Shown here: positions 37,301-45,227 of the stretch, one piece after another
Layout of the letters: each line of letters begins with the position of its first letter
Numbering within the stretch: the first letter of the stretch is position 1
From: Hoplostethus atlanticus
Taxonomy: Eukaryota > Chordata > Actinopteri > Trachichthyiformes > Trachichthyidae
Direction of reading: 5' to 3'
Assembly (NCBI GenBank): GCA_034670405.1
Contig: JAXDDX010000035.1
Coordinates: forward strand, 186,001-250,000
Length of the DNA: 64,000 nucleotides
The notes under the pieces: generated by a model
What the model saw: only the letters and a program-made list of their open reading frames with translations
The model's database searches: none
Told to the model about the DNA's origin: nothing
Position numbers and translations under genes: made by a program

Positions 37301-38374
37301 GAAACGGAGGAGAAATGGATTTGATTTTTGGGGTAATAATGCCTAATGGAACACTGGCTATAAGTGAATCATCCTAAAAATGCAAACCTTGCCCATCTTG
37401 AAATTCAGGCAGATTGTGACAAGAAGATAGAGGTAGATAGTTTTGGCCCACAGAATTGTGTGTGGGGTAATGTGTTGCTTCTCTCATGCAAGTCACCCAG
37501 ACAGGGGAAAACCTGCAGGGCTCTCTTCAAATCCACCTAATACTAGAAATATTTCTCCTTAAACGCTATAAATGTCTGTTTTTGAATAAAAGTATGCCAC
37601 CCAGAATTCATCAACCTCGATTTCCCAAAACTACAGATGATTCCGACCCTGTCCCTGTTTACACCCGATGGGGTATTTTATTTTGGAGTGAACTTCTTAA
37701 ATGTGCACCATTCCAGCTCTTACGTGTCTTTTCCCCCGACAGAAATGGCTCCGCTGCTCATCCGGACTGTGCCATCTACGAAGTGGGAGGGAACATCGGT
37801 AGGTGGGGTGCCGCTTGAACCGTTTCTCTCCCGACTGATCGAAGCATCGCTCTGACATTTGCACGTCTTTATGCTCATTGAGCTGATGAGGCTATAGCGA
37901 GGTCTTACGTAATGAAGTGAGCGAGCGCCGGAGAGACACAGGCAGTGCAGTTATCAGAGCAGACAAATGCTTATGACACACATGTGCACGCTTTGGCCGA
38001 CATAGTGAGCAGTAAATGTCTGTCGGTTTTCTTCCTTGATGTGGACGGGGAGCTTGTTCAGGGAGTTCAGCTTTGTGAAGGAAATGTGTATCGCAGCACT
38101 TTAGGATACTGACTCAAGCATATTATTGACATTTCAATTTGAATCATACATTTTTTTTTTTACCTTAAATCAATCAGTTTGATTCTTTATTTAGCTCAAG
38201 TCTAAAAAAAACAACTAAGACGTCAAGGGAGGCTTTCAATAAATGTGTGTGTGTGTGTGTTACATAGGTGAGCACTGTCTGGATCCCGACACACACCTTC
38301 TGGATCTGTACAATAGCAACCCCGGAGGAGAGTGGGTCATCAAGCTGAAACAACATGCCAGCAGAGGGCTGTGA
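25249..38374 (+). CDS. arhgap40: Rho GTPase-activating protein 40 (15 coding exons, ~670 aa)
   Basis: Expected to stimulate GTP hydrolysis by Rho-family GTPases in the cytoplasm. Coding exons: 25249-25352, 27240-27463, 27883-28103, 28682-28748, 29543-29694, 30723-30888, 31537-31628, 32173-32250, 33239-33398, 34380-34462, 35335-35541, 35872-36015, 36211-36362, 37743-37798 and 38268-38374 (TGA 38372-38374). Every junction is GT-AG and every phase matches, giving 2013 nt. The RhoGAP domain covers about residues 312-510: GILRVPG with the arginine finger at R359, LLKKFIRELPSPLL at 396-409, and MAPNL with N479. All three key positions are intact, so catalysis is expected. Residues ~567-670 form the ubiquitin/RA-like C-terminal domain of the ARHGAP18/28/40 group. 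The length is close to human ARHGAP40. ARHGAP28 or ARHGAP18 is possible on sequence alone, but the slc32a1 neighbour matches the human ARHGAP40-SLC32A1 pair. No frameshift is seen. The start has a purine at -3 (ccgccATG). Confidence 0.92.
25353..27239 (+). other. arhgap40 intron 1
   Basis: 1.9 kb. It contains a hAT-like terminus at 25471-25510 (CGTGGTCCCCAACCTCTTTT) and a (TG)n tract close to the acceptor. No other coding sequence was seen. Confidence 0.6.
25471..25510. mobile_element. hAT-like transposon terminus (remnant)
   Basis: GTGGTCCCCAACCTCTTTT resembles the typical CAGTGGTCCCCAACCTTTTT terminal repeat of hAT elements. Partial, with no matching other end. Confidence 0.3.
27240..27463 (+). 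CDS. arhgap40: arhgap40 coding exon 2
   Basis: Residues 35-109. Acceptor TTGCATCAG|A, donor GAGG|GTAAAT, phase 2 in and 1 out. It contains LCLDSFWSEVETIRQG and a Ser/Asp-rich segment, low-complexity as expected for the region before the GAP domain. An internal ATG at 27259 could serve as a start if the first exon lies elsewhere. The acceptor is preceded by a (TG)12 tract (27129-27152) and pyrimidine-rich sequence. Confidence 0.85.
27842..27877. repeat. (TG)18 immediately before arhgap40 exon 3
   Basis: The array ends five bases before the acceptor AG (TTCCAG), so it takes the place of a normal pyrimidine tract. This layout recalls the TG-T tract before CFTR exon 9. Confidence 0.95.
27883..28103 (+). 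CDS. arhgap40: arhgap40 coding exon 3
   Basis: Residues 110-183. WLADAGLSNLI, STLTRTQAEAVQRRLDSYT and RDVRDIF are landmarks of the ARHGAP18/28/40 N-terminal half. The acceptor is unusual: (TG)n runs at 27842-27877 and only TTCCAG separates it from the exon. Donor CTCAG|GTCAGG, phase 1 in and 0 out. The alternative acceptor two bases downstream (AGAG) would shift the frame. Confidence 0.92.
28682..28748 (+). CDS. arhgap40: arhgap40 coding exon 4 (67 nt)
   Basis: Residues 184-205, TLRPDPQHSEDSMASVAKT. Acceptor CTCTCCCCAG|A, donor ATCAG|GTAAGA (strong), phase 0 in and 1 out. The intron before it (28104-28681) holds nothing I recognise. Sequence conservation here is probably low, and the call rests on splice sites and phase. 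Confidence 0.75.
28971..29020. repeat. (TAG)n microsatellite
   Basis: About 50 nt of perfect TAG/AGT trinucleotide in arhgap40 intron 4. Each TAG is also an AG. Confidence 0.96.
29543..29694 (+). CDS. arhgap40: arhgap40 coding exon 5
   Basis: Residues 206-256, including GAPKEEVFITDVAYSEQAA and a basic SHRRRED end. Acceptor TTTTCCCCATCAG|T after a (TG)n tract at 29508-29531. Donor GCCC|GTAAGG, phase 1 in and 0 out. The preceding intron contains the (TAG)n array at 28971-29020. Confidence 0.88.
30723..30888 (+). CDS. arhgap40: arhgap40 coding exon 6
   Basis: Residues 257-311. GVTCIQDLSHADMKKVRQL followed by ALIDMTALCDLLELEVKRH is the signature helix just before the GAP domain in ARHGAP18/28/40 proteins. 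Acceptor CACCCCTCTAG|A follows about 160 nt of nearly pure pyrimidine. A GTACGT inside the exon (30796) looks like a donor, but reading through it keeps the family motif. The true donor is CCCAG|GTATGG, phase 1. Confidence 0.95.
31537..31628 (+). CDS. arhgap40: arhgap40 coding exon 7, start of RhoGAP domain
   Basis: Residues 312-342, beginning ESALFGVPLATLLENDQK, the first helix of the RhoGAP fold. Acceptor TCTTCCTCAG|A, donor GGCG|GTGAGC, phase 1 in and 0 out. The preceding intron (30889-31536) has only short CA/TG-rich runs. Confidence 0.95.
32133..32168. repeat. (TC)18 serving as acceptor tract of exon 8
   Basis: An uninterrupted CT dinucleotide array ends four bases before the exon 8 acceptor. 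Length changes would directly alter the splice signal. Confidence 0.95.
32173..32250 (+). CDS. arhgap40: arhgap40 coding exon 8, arginine-finger exon (78 nt, symmetric)
   Basis: Residues 343-368, LLSFLEKKGVDSEGILRVPG. R359 of GILRVPG is the arginine finger that RhoGAPs insert into the GTPase active site. Phase 0 on both sides, so skipping would remove 26 residues without a frameshift. The polypyrimidine tract of its acceptor is an uninterrupted (TC)n microsatellite at 32133-32168. Confidence 0.95.
33239..33398 (+). CDS. arhgap40: arhgap40 coding exon 9
   Basis: Residues 369-421. NDAAALLKKFIRELPSPLL contains the conserved Lys and Arg of the RhoGAP core. Acceptor CCCCGTCCTCAG|C, donor CAGAG|GTCAGT, phase 0 in and 1 out. 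The exon is markedly GC-richer than its introns. The preceding intron (32251-33238) holds nothing recognised. Confidence 0.95.
33520..33668. repeat. Teleost dispersed repeat (SINE-like) in arhgap40 intron 9
   Basis: CATTACATTTAGCTGATGCT, CTTATCCAA, CTTGCTCAG, GGGATTGAACCTGAGACC and CCGCTAAGCTAC are the ordered landmarks of a very common teleost repeat. GGGATTGAACC resembles a tRNA B-box, so a tRNA-derived origin is possible. The copy is diverged. Confidence 0.6.
34266..34331. repeat. (TG)n before arhgap40 exon 10
   Basis: About 66 nt of TG with one TCTG interruption, ending about 48 nt before the exon 10 acceptor. A matching (CA)n array (34465-34492) lies just inside the next intron, so the two could pair around the exon in the transcript. 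Confidence 0.95.
34380..34462 (+). CDS. arhgap40: arhgap40 coding exon 10 (83 nt)
   Basis: Residues 422-449, ISELKEKLHMLNLLILLLPE, then PNRNTLK, a typical RhoGAP helix and loop. Acceptor CCTCCCTCCAG|A lies about 45 nt after a long (TG)n array (34266-34331). Donor AAAG|GTACAC is followed at once by (CA)n. Phase 1 in and 0 out. Confidence 0.95.
34463..35334 (+). other. arhgap40 intron 10
   Basis: Begins with (CA)n, then ordinary sequence. A short (TG)n lies at 35271-35287 before the acceptor. No gene or transposon seen. Confidence 0.6.
35335..35541 (+). CDS. arhgap40: arhgap40 coding exon 11
   Basis: Residues 450-518. NRMNLWAVATIMAPNLFLHK carries the invariant RhoGAP Asn (N479). ADIMRLLIRYQDLFWT closes the domain. 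Acceptor CTCCCCCAG|G, donor GACG|GTCAGT, phase 0 on both sides. A (TG)n run lies about 50 nt upstream of the acceptor. Confidence 0.95.
35872..36015 (+). CDS. arhgap40: arhgap40 coding exon 12
   Basis: Residues 519-566, IPNFLMAQVRKLNENSNRR then RIKNLLRKIH, the basic helix after the GAP domain in this subfamily. Acceptor TTCTCTGCAG|A, donor CAGAG|GTCAGC, phase 0 on both sides. Confidence 0.95.
36211..36362 (+). CDS. arhgap40: arhgap40 coding exon 13, start of C-terminal ubiquitin/RA-like domain
   Basis: Residues 567-616 plus two bases. VKIQVGDLVSSTMEVQVNA and SDLLAQFYRQFL are two strands and a helix of a ubiquitin-like/RA-type fold as found at the end of ARHGAP18/28 proteins. Donor GGAG|GTACGA, phase 2. 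The following intron contains the retroelement remnant. Confidence 0.93.
36512..36586 (+). pseudogene. Ty3/gypsy pol fragment: C-terminal end of RNase H
   Basis: Twenty-four codons and a stop: DFNLHIKHKRGV...ADALSRAD*. This is the conserved end of a gypsy RNase H domain (HI.G..N..ADALSR). Upstream pol sequence is missing. The stop directly after ALSRAD, with an LTR-like start 55 nt later, is unusual because most gypsy elements continue into integrase here. Confidence 0.8.
36644..36910 (-). pseudogene. Ty3/gypsy integrase core fragment, inverted
   Basis: About 88 codons open on the minus strand. LGPLPKSKSGNQYMLTIMCA, TRYPEAVPL and KFFSTFGLPKRIQTDQGS are the rve integrase core. The second catalytic Asp (in TDQGS) is present. 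The first catalytic Asp position reads Asn (NQLGP) and the catalytic Glu region is absent, so the fragment is dead. It lies opposite to the RNase H fragment next to it. Confidence 0.85.
36938..36990. repeat. Tandem ~13-bp repeat within LTR
   Basis: About four units of (A/G)CTCTTGTGTA(A/G) with decay toward GCTCTGTGCA. The array lies in the putative U3/R region of the LTR. Confidence 0.85.
37743..37798 (+). CDS. arhgap40: arhgap40 coding exon 14 (56 nt)
   Basis: Residues 617-635, RNGSAAHPDCAIYEVGGNI, continuing the C-terminal domain. Acceptor CCCCGACAG|A, donor ATCG|GTAGGT, phase 2 in and 1 out. It is correctly placed despite 1.38 kb of intron, partly retroelement-derived, before it. Confidence 0.9.
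37799..38267 (+). other. arhgap40 intron 14
   Basis: 0.47 kb with no recognised element apart from the (TG)n run (38243-38260) abutting the terminal exon acceptor. Confidence 0.7.
38268..38374 (+). CDS. arhgap40: arhgap40 terminal coding exon 15
   Basis: Residues 636-670, GEHCLDPDTHLLDLYNSNPG then EWVIKLKQHASRGL and stop. Acceptor TTACATAG|G comes directly after a (TG)n run (38243-38260), so it has almost no classical pyrimidine tract. Phase 1. Confidence 0.92.
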
Positions 38375-39978
38375 CAGTCTGGACACAGCAGAGGGTGTGG
38401 AAGGACGGGATGGAGGGATGGAGAGAAAGATGGACAGACCTGGGAATGAAGAGATGGAGACTAACAGGGTCACAGCCTGAAAAAAGAAAATGGAACCCAC
38501 GCTCTCTCTCCAAGGAGAAGGAGAGATGGATGGAGAGAGGAGAAAGAGATAAACAAACAATCTGCCAGGTGCAGAGCCTAAAAAAAACCCCAAAAAACAC
38601 CAGATGAAGCCCACACACACATTATTTCTCTTCCTCTCCTCACCTCTCCTTCCCCTCCTTTTCATTCCCTCACTCCCCTCCTGCGTTTACTGCGGGGCCG
38701 CGATGCCGCAGCGAGGCTGGTGACGTGACTCGCGACGTCCGGCGTCAGAGAGCCAATGGAGAGGAGAGGGAAGCAGCGAGCCGGCTGGGGCCATTTGGTC
38801 TGTCGGCTGCACTCTCAAGCAATCAACCCCAGCCATCAGAGCAGATGGGGATGCAGAGCACCTCTGGCTATGAGCGACTGACTGATCTCCCTCACACACT
38901 CTCCCCTCTCTTTCTCTCCGTTGCCAGTTTTTTCTTTTCAGCTCAGACATTTTGACCACAAAGGAATCAAGCGATAGAGAGTTTCTAAGCGCTGGCCTCC
39001 TTTCTGTTGGTATCCATTGCCAAGAGACCCCCGATGAACTGATATCCCCTATCTGTGACATTCTGCTCTCTCTCGGGCCTTATAAAAAAAAAAAAAAAAA
39101 CATGACCTTCTAAGGACCCCTGACCCCGTACAGAGCAAAGAGACTGTGCTGCGTTTTCTTTTCTTCTCCTACCAAGGGATTTGGCGTCTTGAGCCTCGAG
39201 GACGTTTTGCACCTCTGAAAGGGAGTCGTTCAGGACAGACAGTGAAGCTGGTCTTCAGTTTTTTGTTTTTAAAACACATGAATGGATTTAACAGTATCGA
39301 TGTGACTCGTGTACAAGTGATTATTTATATGAATGTGATAACGGCGTTGCCTCTGTATTTGACAAATACTCTGTTGTGTAAGTTCACGGACGAAGACAAG
39401 TGTAAACCCCCGTTCTCCTGGGAGGGAACGTGCAGTGTTCTTATACCTATTTCCTCACGCTGAATTGTATTTTCATGCATCTCCCTGCAACTCTCTTCTT
39501 GCCTTTCTCCTATGAAGATACATTTCATTTGTAAATATGGCTCATTCATGCAATACTCTCTTACCTTGCACCTTGCAGAGGCATTTGAAATCAGTGCCCC
39601 GGTAGTGTATGTTTGTTGTGATTGTGCTGCTCACAAAAACTCAGTGAGCTATTCTGAACGCGCGAAACGTGGCAGCGTTTTGCACCATCATCAAGCTCCG
39701 GGAATCATTCACCCCTCAGATCAGAGCCATGTTGGTTGTTCCGCGGCCATTTTGTAGGGGAAAGTGTCTTGCAGACTCAATAGGCGGTGTAATGACAGCC
39801 GGGGCAGCACCAACATCCATCAACACCCTCAGCTCCGTCTCTGTCGCCTCCCCATAATGGCCCATAATGACACAGTGATACATGCATCAGAGAGCAGCAC
39901 TGCAGAATCACATTTCTCTGATAAAGCAGAAGGTAATAAATGGCTGTTATAAAATCGGACCGGACGATGATAGCGAGA

Positions 39979-39993
39979 GTGTGTGTGTGTGTG

Positions 39994-40030
<37 letters not shown>
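39979..40030. repeat. (TG)n microsatellite in arhgap40 3' UTR
   Basis: 52 nt of TG with one GCAT interruption. Confidence 0.95.
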
Positions 40031-40031
<1 letters not shown>

Positions 40032-40705
40032 GAGCTCCATTACACAAGTCCAATTGGCCTGTCCCAGGGTCCAAGGCACAGTTCAGTGCCTCGGCACAAA
40101 GCACGCTGATGAAACTGCCTTCTGCTGACAATAATCAGGAGAACTAGGTCACCTCTAAAGCAGCGTCCCAGAGGGCAAGCAGTGTGACACTATACACCCC
40201 TGGCCCAGGAGCGTGCCACACGGACACACATTGTACAAACAAAACACATGGCACACGCAGCACACATGGACATGCGTGCAAACAGCTGAACGATACGGGG
40301 TCATCGAATCACGGCGCACAAATTGACACTACACAAGGTTTTTATTGACTCCACGTCTGTATATATGTTTATGTGTTTTGTCTGTGAGACAGAAAGAAAG
40401 TTCCTTTTGGGGGGTAAAAAAATATAGTAGATATCTCTGAAACAGTGTTATCTATACAATTATCGAAGGAGTAAATGTTAGCCAGTCATAGGAAAACTGT
40501 TTCCTGCCATGATAAAATCAGGTTTGTCATCCGTGTGGTTGTGGACTTCTGTATTATTGTCTTCATCATCAACACAATCCTCTATAGTGTAGTTCAGATG
40601 CCAGTTTATTTCACAACAGATGTCTACAGAATGTCTATTTATGCCCTTTACACGAGTCATTGTCTTAATGTGAAAATAGGCTTTATGGTAGAAACAATGT
40701 TTTGT

Positions 40706-40740
40706 AATAAAAAAAAAAAAAGTTTTTATTTGTCAATAAA
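40706..40740 (+). terminator. Two AATAAA polyadenylation signals
   Basis: AATAAA at 40706-40711 (running into an A stretch) and at 40735-40740, followed by T/GT-rich sequence to about 40785. They are the best candidates for arhgap40 transcript ends. Confidence 0.45.
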
Positions 40741-43531
40741 TGTGAAAATAATATTGTATTAAATACGTGTGAATGTTTTTAATGCGGGGATACAGACGGT
40801 GGTCAATTACATCACAGCAAGTTTTATTGGTGCTTTGATTCCTGCATGCATTCATAGAAAGAGGCAGCAGAACACACACACACACACAAACAGAGAAAAA
40901 TCTATAGTAATGGTTTATTCTACTGGTATAATCAATGGCTAGATTAACCTTGTAATGTGTGCGGGTGGAGAGGCCAATGCTGCTCAGTCCCTTGATTAAT
41001 CATTGCCTTCACTCCTGGAAAACCATTCTCAGCTAACTGCCTCATCAGCTTTGATTATCCGAGGTCTCACGGTGTCCAAATGTGCATTGGAAATTTAAAA
41101 GGATTGGTTAAAAAAAAAAGACATATTGCTGCCTATTCATAACCATACCAAATATCATATGGGGAGTTATGGTAGTAAATTAAGTGTTTGATTGCACAAA
41201 ACTGATGGCATGAAAGTACATTATGGATTACCATTGAAGTTTTGTATCACCTTAAGACCTTTGTTTGGAAAATAGTTTTGTTTGTCAGGAGGGAATCATC
41301 TGGGTTTTTTTTAATATTGACTGATGAATTTCATATTTTTTCATATTTGTTCACATTTTTCCCAAAGTAATCTACAGCATTTTAAAATGAAACCCTTCAA
41401 ATAGTGTATTATCAATGAGTAGTCGCATACTTTCCTTCAATAATGCACAGATATTTAGGTTTTGTTCAAGATCCAAACAATGCAACACACCCACTCTGTT
41501 CATATCTCCTAGACTTTCTTTCAAAATAAAGTACAGCGTTGCACCTTTCGTCCTTGTGGCTGTAACTTTCTTTTCTGAGACAGTTTGGTTCTTTTGCAGA
41601 CTTCTCTAATGTTACCCAACTGCAACCCCCCCCCCCCCAGACAACCAGCCAGCCAGCCTGCCAGCCTGCCTTTGGCCTGCTGCAGATCTAAATTACTGTA
41701 ATCAATGGATGAATAGCAATCAGCCGCTTTGTATGAGCCCCTGGCAGAACGCCTGACCCCCGGCTCTCTCCACCAATCAGGCCTCTGCGTCTCCTTCACA
41801 GCTAATCACGGCGTGCACTCAGAACGCGCCACTTTACTTGCATGTGATGGAGGAAACGCTCGTCTCCTCCTTTGTCTTTCGTGCTGGATTGACCGGAGTC
41901 GAAGGGATGAAAGTACGGGTATTGGTGCTAGATGGAGCCTTTTCCTGTGCTTCTTCGGTGGCAGTGGTGGTTCCCTGCTGGCTCCAGCTAGTGACTAGTC
42001 CACTGATGAGATGATTTTCACATAAAAAACTTTTATAGTCTAATGTTCTCATAATCTACCGCTAATATCTGAGGTAGAGAAAAGACGATGATGGAATGAA
42101 CAACAAATTTAACATTATAGGACTGCAGCCCATACTGCCATTTACTAAAATGTAAATGTGAAGGACGCAAAAGAAAACAAACAGGCCCTAACCAACTTTT
42201 CTGGATGGCACGGGAGAGAGGGAGAAAAGACAGGAAGTTACGGGTGGAGGGCAGGAAGATCGAAAGGAGTAAGGGAGGAGGGAGAAAAGAGAGCATATCT
42301 GCCGTGAATGTGTCTCTCTTTGTCGTGACTAACCTCCTCCTCTCCCAGTCCCTCAGCCTCGCTGCCTATTACCCCTTTTACCCCTACACCCCTCTCCTCC
42401 CTCCCTCCCAACCCTCTCCCTTTCTCGCCCCCTCCTCCTCCTCCCCTCTCAAACCCTCTCCCACCCCTCTGCTCGCAGCCAGGGGTTGAGACTGAACGTT
42501 TATCTGTAGCATCCAGACCCGGCGTCTCCTAGCAACAGAGCATGGATCATTTAACTGCCCCATGCTCTATTTTTCCTCAATCGCTATACGTGTGTGTGCC
42601 AACTACCTTTATTTGCGTCGGCTGTGCTTTCATTTTCATCTCGCAACGTGCAACGTGCGGTTGGAAGGCTGCAGGTTTTTTTTAGTGTAGCACTCGTCTC
42701 CTTGGCTCGGAGCACTCAAACCGTATCAGTGCCACACTTCAGGCAGACAGACAGGCGGGAGAGGTTGTTCTGTCAGGACGTGTCACTCCAGGATTCAGCA
42801 GGTGCACGCGGCGCACACACACACAATCAATGGGCAAGACAGGACTTGGCCCTCAGTCTGAAAGGCCCCTCGCGGAATCAATTAGCATTTAAATTAATGA
42901 AGCGCGTAATGAACAGAGCGCTATCTCTCGTGGAAGAAGCAGACAGACAGGCAGAGCGTGCAGAGCTGATTAGAAATCTGCATCAGGAAGCGGCGCGATA
43001 CCGTCAAAAGAACATCAAAGATATTCAAATATCCACTCCGGCCCTTATTTATTTATTATTTTTTTTTTTTTTAGAGGAAAAGTATTTCATTAAAAAGAGC
43101 AGCTCTAAATTAAACGTGTGTAAAAAAAAAAAAAAGAAAAAAAAATTGTAAAAAAAAAAGAAGAAAATCTCATATAATGACATTTCCATATAAAAAGTGC
43201 CATTAATAAAACACATAATTAAAGATAAAATGATTGCATGGAAAGACCCTTTTTATCTTTCAGCATCCGTCAGCGCCAATATGCTAAAAGGAGGCTGTTT
43301 CCGGTCCAGATAACCCTAAAACTGATTTACTCAGCCAATTGAGAATTTGAATTTATTTCAGCTATTCAGAATTGAATGTATTATTCTATTTAGAATAAAT
43401 TGTATCCAGTCAGGTGGAGATAAAAAAAAAATCTACAAATTCAACAGAATATTCTGATGTGGAGGCAGGGCTGTTTTTTCTCTTTGTGTTTGTGACAGGA
43501 CAACAGTTTTATACTGTATGTAACACATGTA

Positions 43532-43534
<3 letters not shown>

Positions 43535-43578
<44 letters not shown>
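43535..43578. repeat. (TG)22 microsatellite
   Basis: Perfect array. Confidence 0.96.
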
Positions 43579-43580
<2 letters not shown>

Positions 43581-44394
43581 ATGACAGTGTGTATGCATGC
43601 CTGTGTGCATATGGTGACAGCAGCTCCTGAGTGGCACACAAACCTTATCGCGACGACACGATGACAATAGAGAGCTTTGGCCCGGAGCTCGGTGTTTGTG
43701 CTGTGTCCTTCATTGAGGGAGGAGGGCTGTGCTTCCCTCCCTGAACATGACTCATGACTCACGACTTCCCCCATGCGTCACTGTCTTCCCCCTCACACAC
43801 ACACACACACACGCACAAGGACACAAAACACACCATCACTGACCAAATGCATCACCATATAGGTTTCTGCTTTTTTTTTTCTCTCAGGGTGTAATGCCTC
43901 CACAACCTCTTTATCGTGCACCTCTACCCCTCCACATCCCGTTTTTCCCTTGTGTGTGTGTGTGCGTGCAAGTGTGTGCACGTTCTGCGACTTCACAGTG
44001 AAGCATGTGTGAGGAGAGGAGGGGGAGAGGAAGAAGAAGAATAACCTTGGAAATGGAGGATGCAGCAGCTCTGTCTCTCAAGCGCACTTCCATTTGTCTA
44101 TCAGCTCCTCCCACCAGAATCGTGATCTTGCCCATGCACACCCAATATCCCCGTGCTTACACCCACTCAGCGCCACCCATACACACACACATGTCACCAT
44201 GATGCCCCGTGGTTGCTATATGACATGCGTACCGTAGCGAAACACCCACGCTACACCACTCCCACCAGGGGGCTTTTCCTGCCTACCGTGAGATGAGAAT
44301 AAGCAAGGGAGGGAGGAGAGAGAGAAAGAAAGAGGGGGTGGGGGGGGAGTTGTACTGATGACAGTGAAATGCCGGAGGTTAGCAATCTAGTTTC

Positions 44395-44396
<2 letters not shown>

Positions 44397-44433
<37 letters not shown>
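44397..44433. repeat. (TG)18 microsatellite
   Basis: Perfect array, followed 160 nt later by an (AG)n array. Confidence 0.96.
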
Positions 44434-44435
<2 letters not shown>

Positions 44436-44589
44436 TCCCTCAGTCGGGGTGGGGGACACCCCAGTGATCTCACTGTGTCAGAAGATGATGATGCTGCGCT
44501 GTTGTGACAGACAGACAGGACAGGACACTCCATTCAGCTCAGTGCAGGCTCTGACAGGGCCAACGCTCGACAGACACAGTGTTACACAC

Positions 44590-44591
<2 letters not shown>

Positions 44592-44626
<35 letters not shown>
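44592..44626. repeat. (AG)17 microsatellite
   Basis: Perfect purine array, capable of triplex pairing with the nearby (TC)n at 44995. Confidence 0.95.
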
Positions 44627-44627
<1 letters not shown>

Positions 44628-44944
44628 AGGAGGAAAATATACTCAACTGTCAGTTTGGCGTTATAGGCATAATTCCCTGCAGTTTACATTTGGCGAAGTT
44701 GGAAGTTGATAATTTGTCTCTGATGTATGTGCCGTGTTTAGTCTATGATGGTGTGTAGTGACATTGAGATGCTCTTCATCACCAACCTTGTCCTTGTGAC
44801 CAGTTCTTATCACAGCCTCCTCCATGTAGTACCACTCACTACTGCTAGTCTGCAGCGTTGCTTCAAGACACTTTTCTCAAAGCTAATCTCTCTCTCTGTC
44901 TCTAGACTTGAGACACCATCACAGACACACACACACTCCTCCTT

Positions 44945-45004
44945 GTGCCCCCCCCCCAACCCCCCCCCCCCCCCCACCCCCCCCCCCACCCCCCTCTCTC
45001 TCTC

Positions 45005-45049
<45 letters not shown>

Positions 45050-45062
45050 GTCTCTCTCTGAC
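44945..45062. repeat. Poly-C/(TC)n compound pyrimidine tract
   Basis: Several C runs broken by A (44948-44993), then (TC)n with a few G interruptions. About 115 nt of almost pure pyrimidine, with i-motif/G-quadruplex potential on the C-run part. Confidence 0.95.
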
Positions 45063-45167
45063 TGGTCTGCCTCCCAATTATTGTGACCATGGCAACTATC
45101 TTGGAATATGGCCTGTGGATACATTCACTATTACCAGGTCACTGCCTTGCAGCATATCTGTCCCCTT

Positions 45168-45170
<3 letters not shown>

Positions 45171-45225
<55 letters not shown>
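45171..45225. repeat. (CA)27 microsatellite
   Basis: Perfect array. Confidence 0.97.

Positions 45226-45227
<2 letters not shown>

Larger units (their letters stand above)
36363..37742 (+). other. arhgap40 intron 13 with retroelement insertion
   Basis: 1.38 kb, about half of it LTR-retroelement-derived (36512 to about 37280). The flanking exons remain intact and in phase, so the insertion is tolerated. Confidence 0.8.
38375..40760 (+). other. arhgap40: Probable arhgap40 3' UTR
   Basis: No coding signal follows the stop. The first strong tandem polyadenylation signals are AATAAA at 40706 and 40735, the latter in a TGTCAATAAATG context. The inferred UTR is about 2.4 kb. It includes a (TG)n array (39979-40030) and a Pumilio-type TGTAAATA at 39530. 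The 3' end is an inference, and an earlier end is possible. Confidence 0.45.

Noticed and set aside
38174..38665. 163-codon minus-strand frame over arhgap40 exon 15 and 3' UTR
   Set aside because: Shadow of the real exon plus pyrimidine-rich UTR. No independent support.
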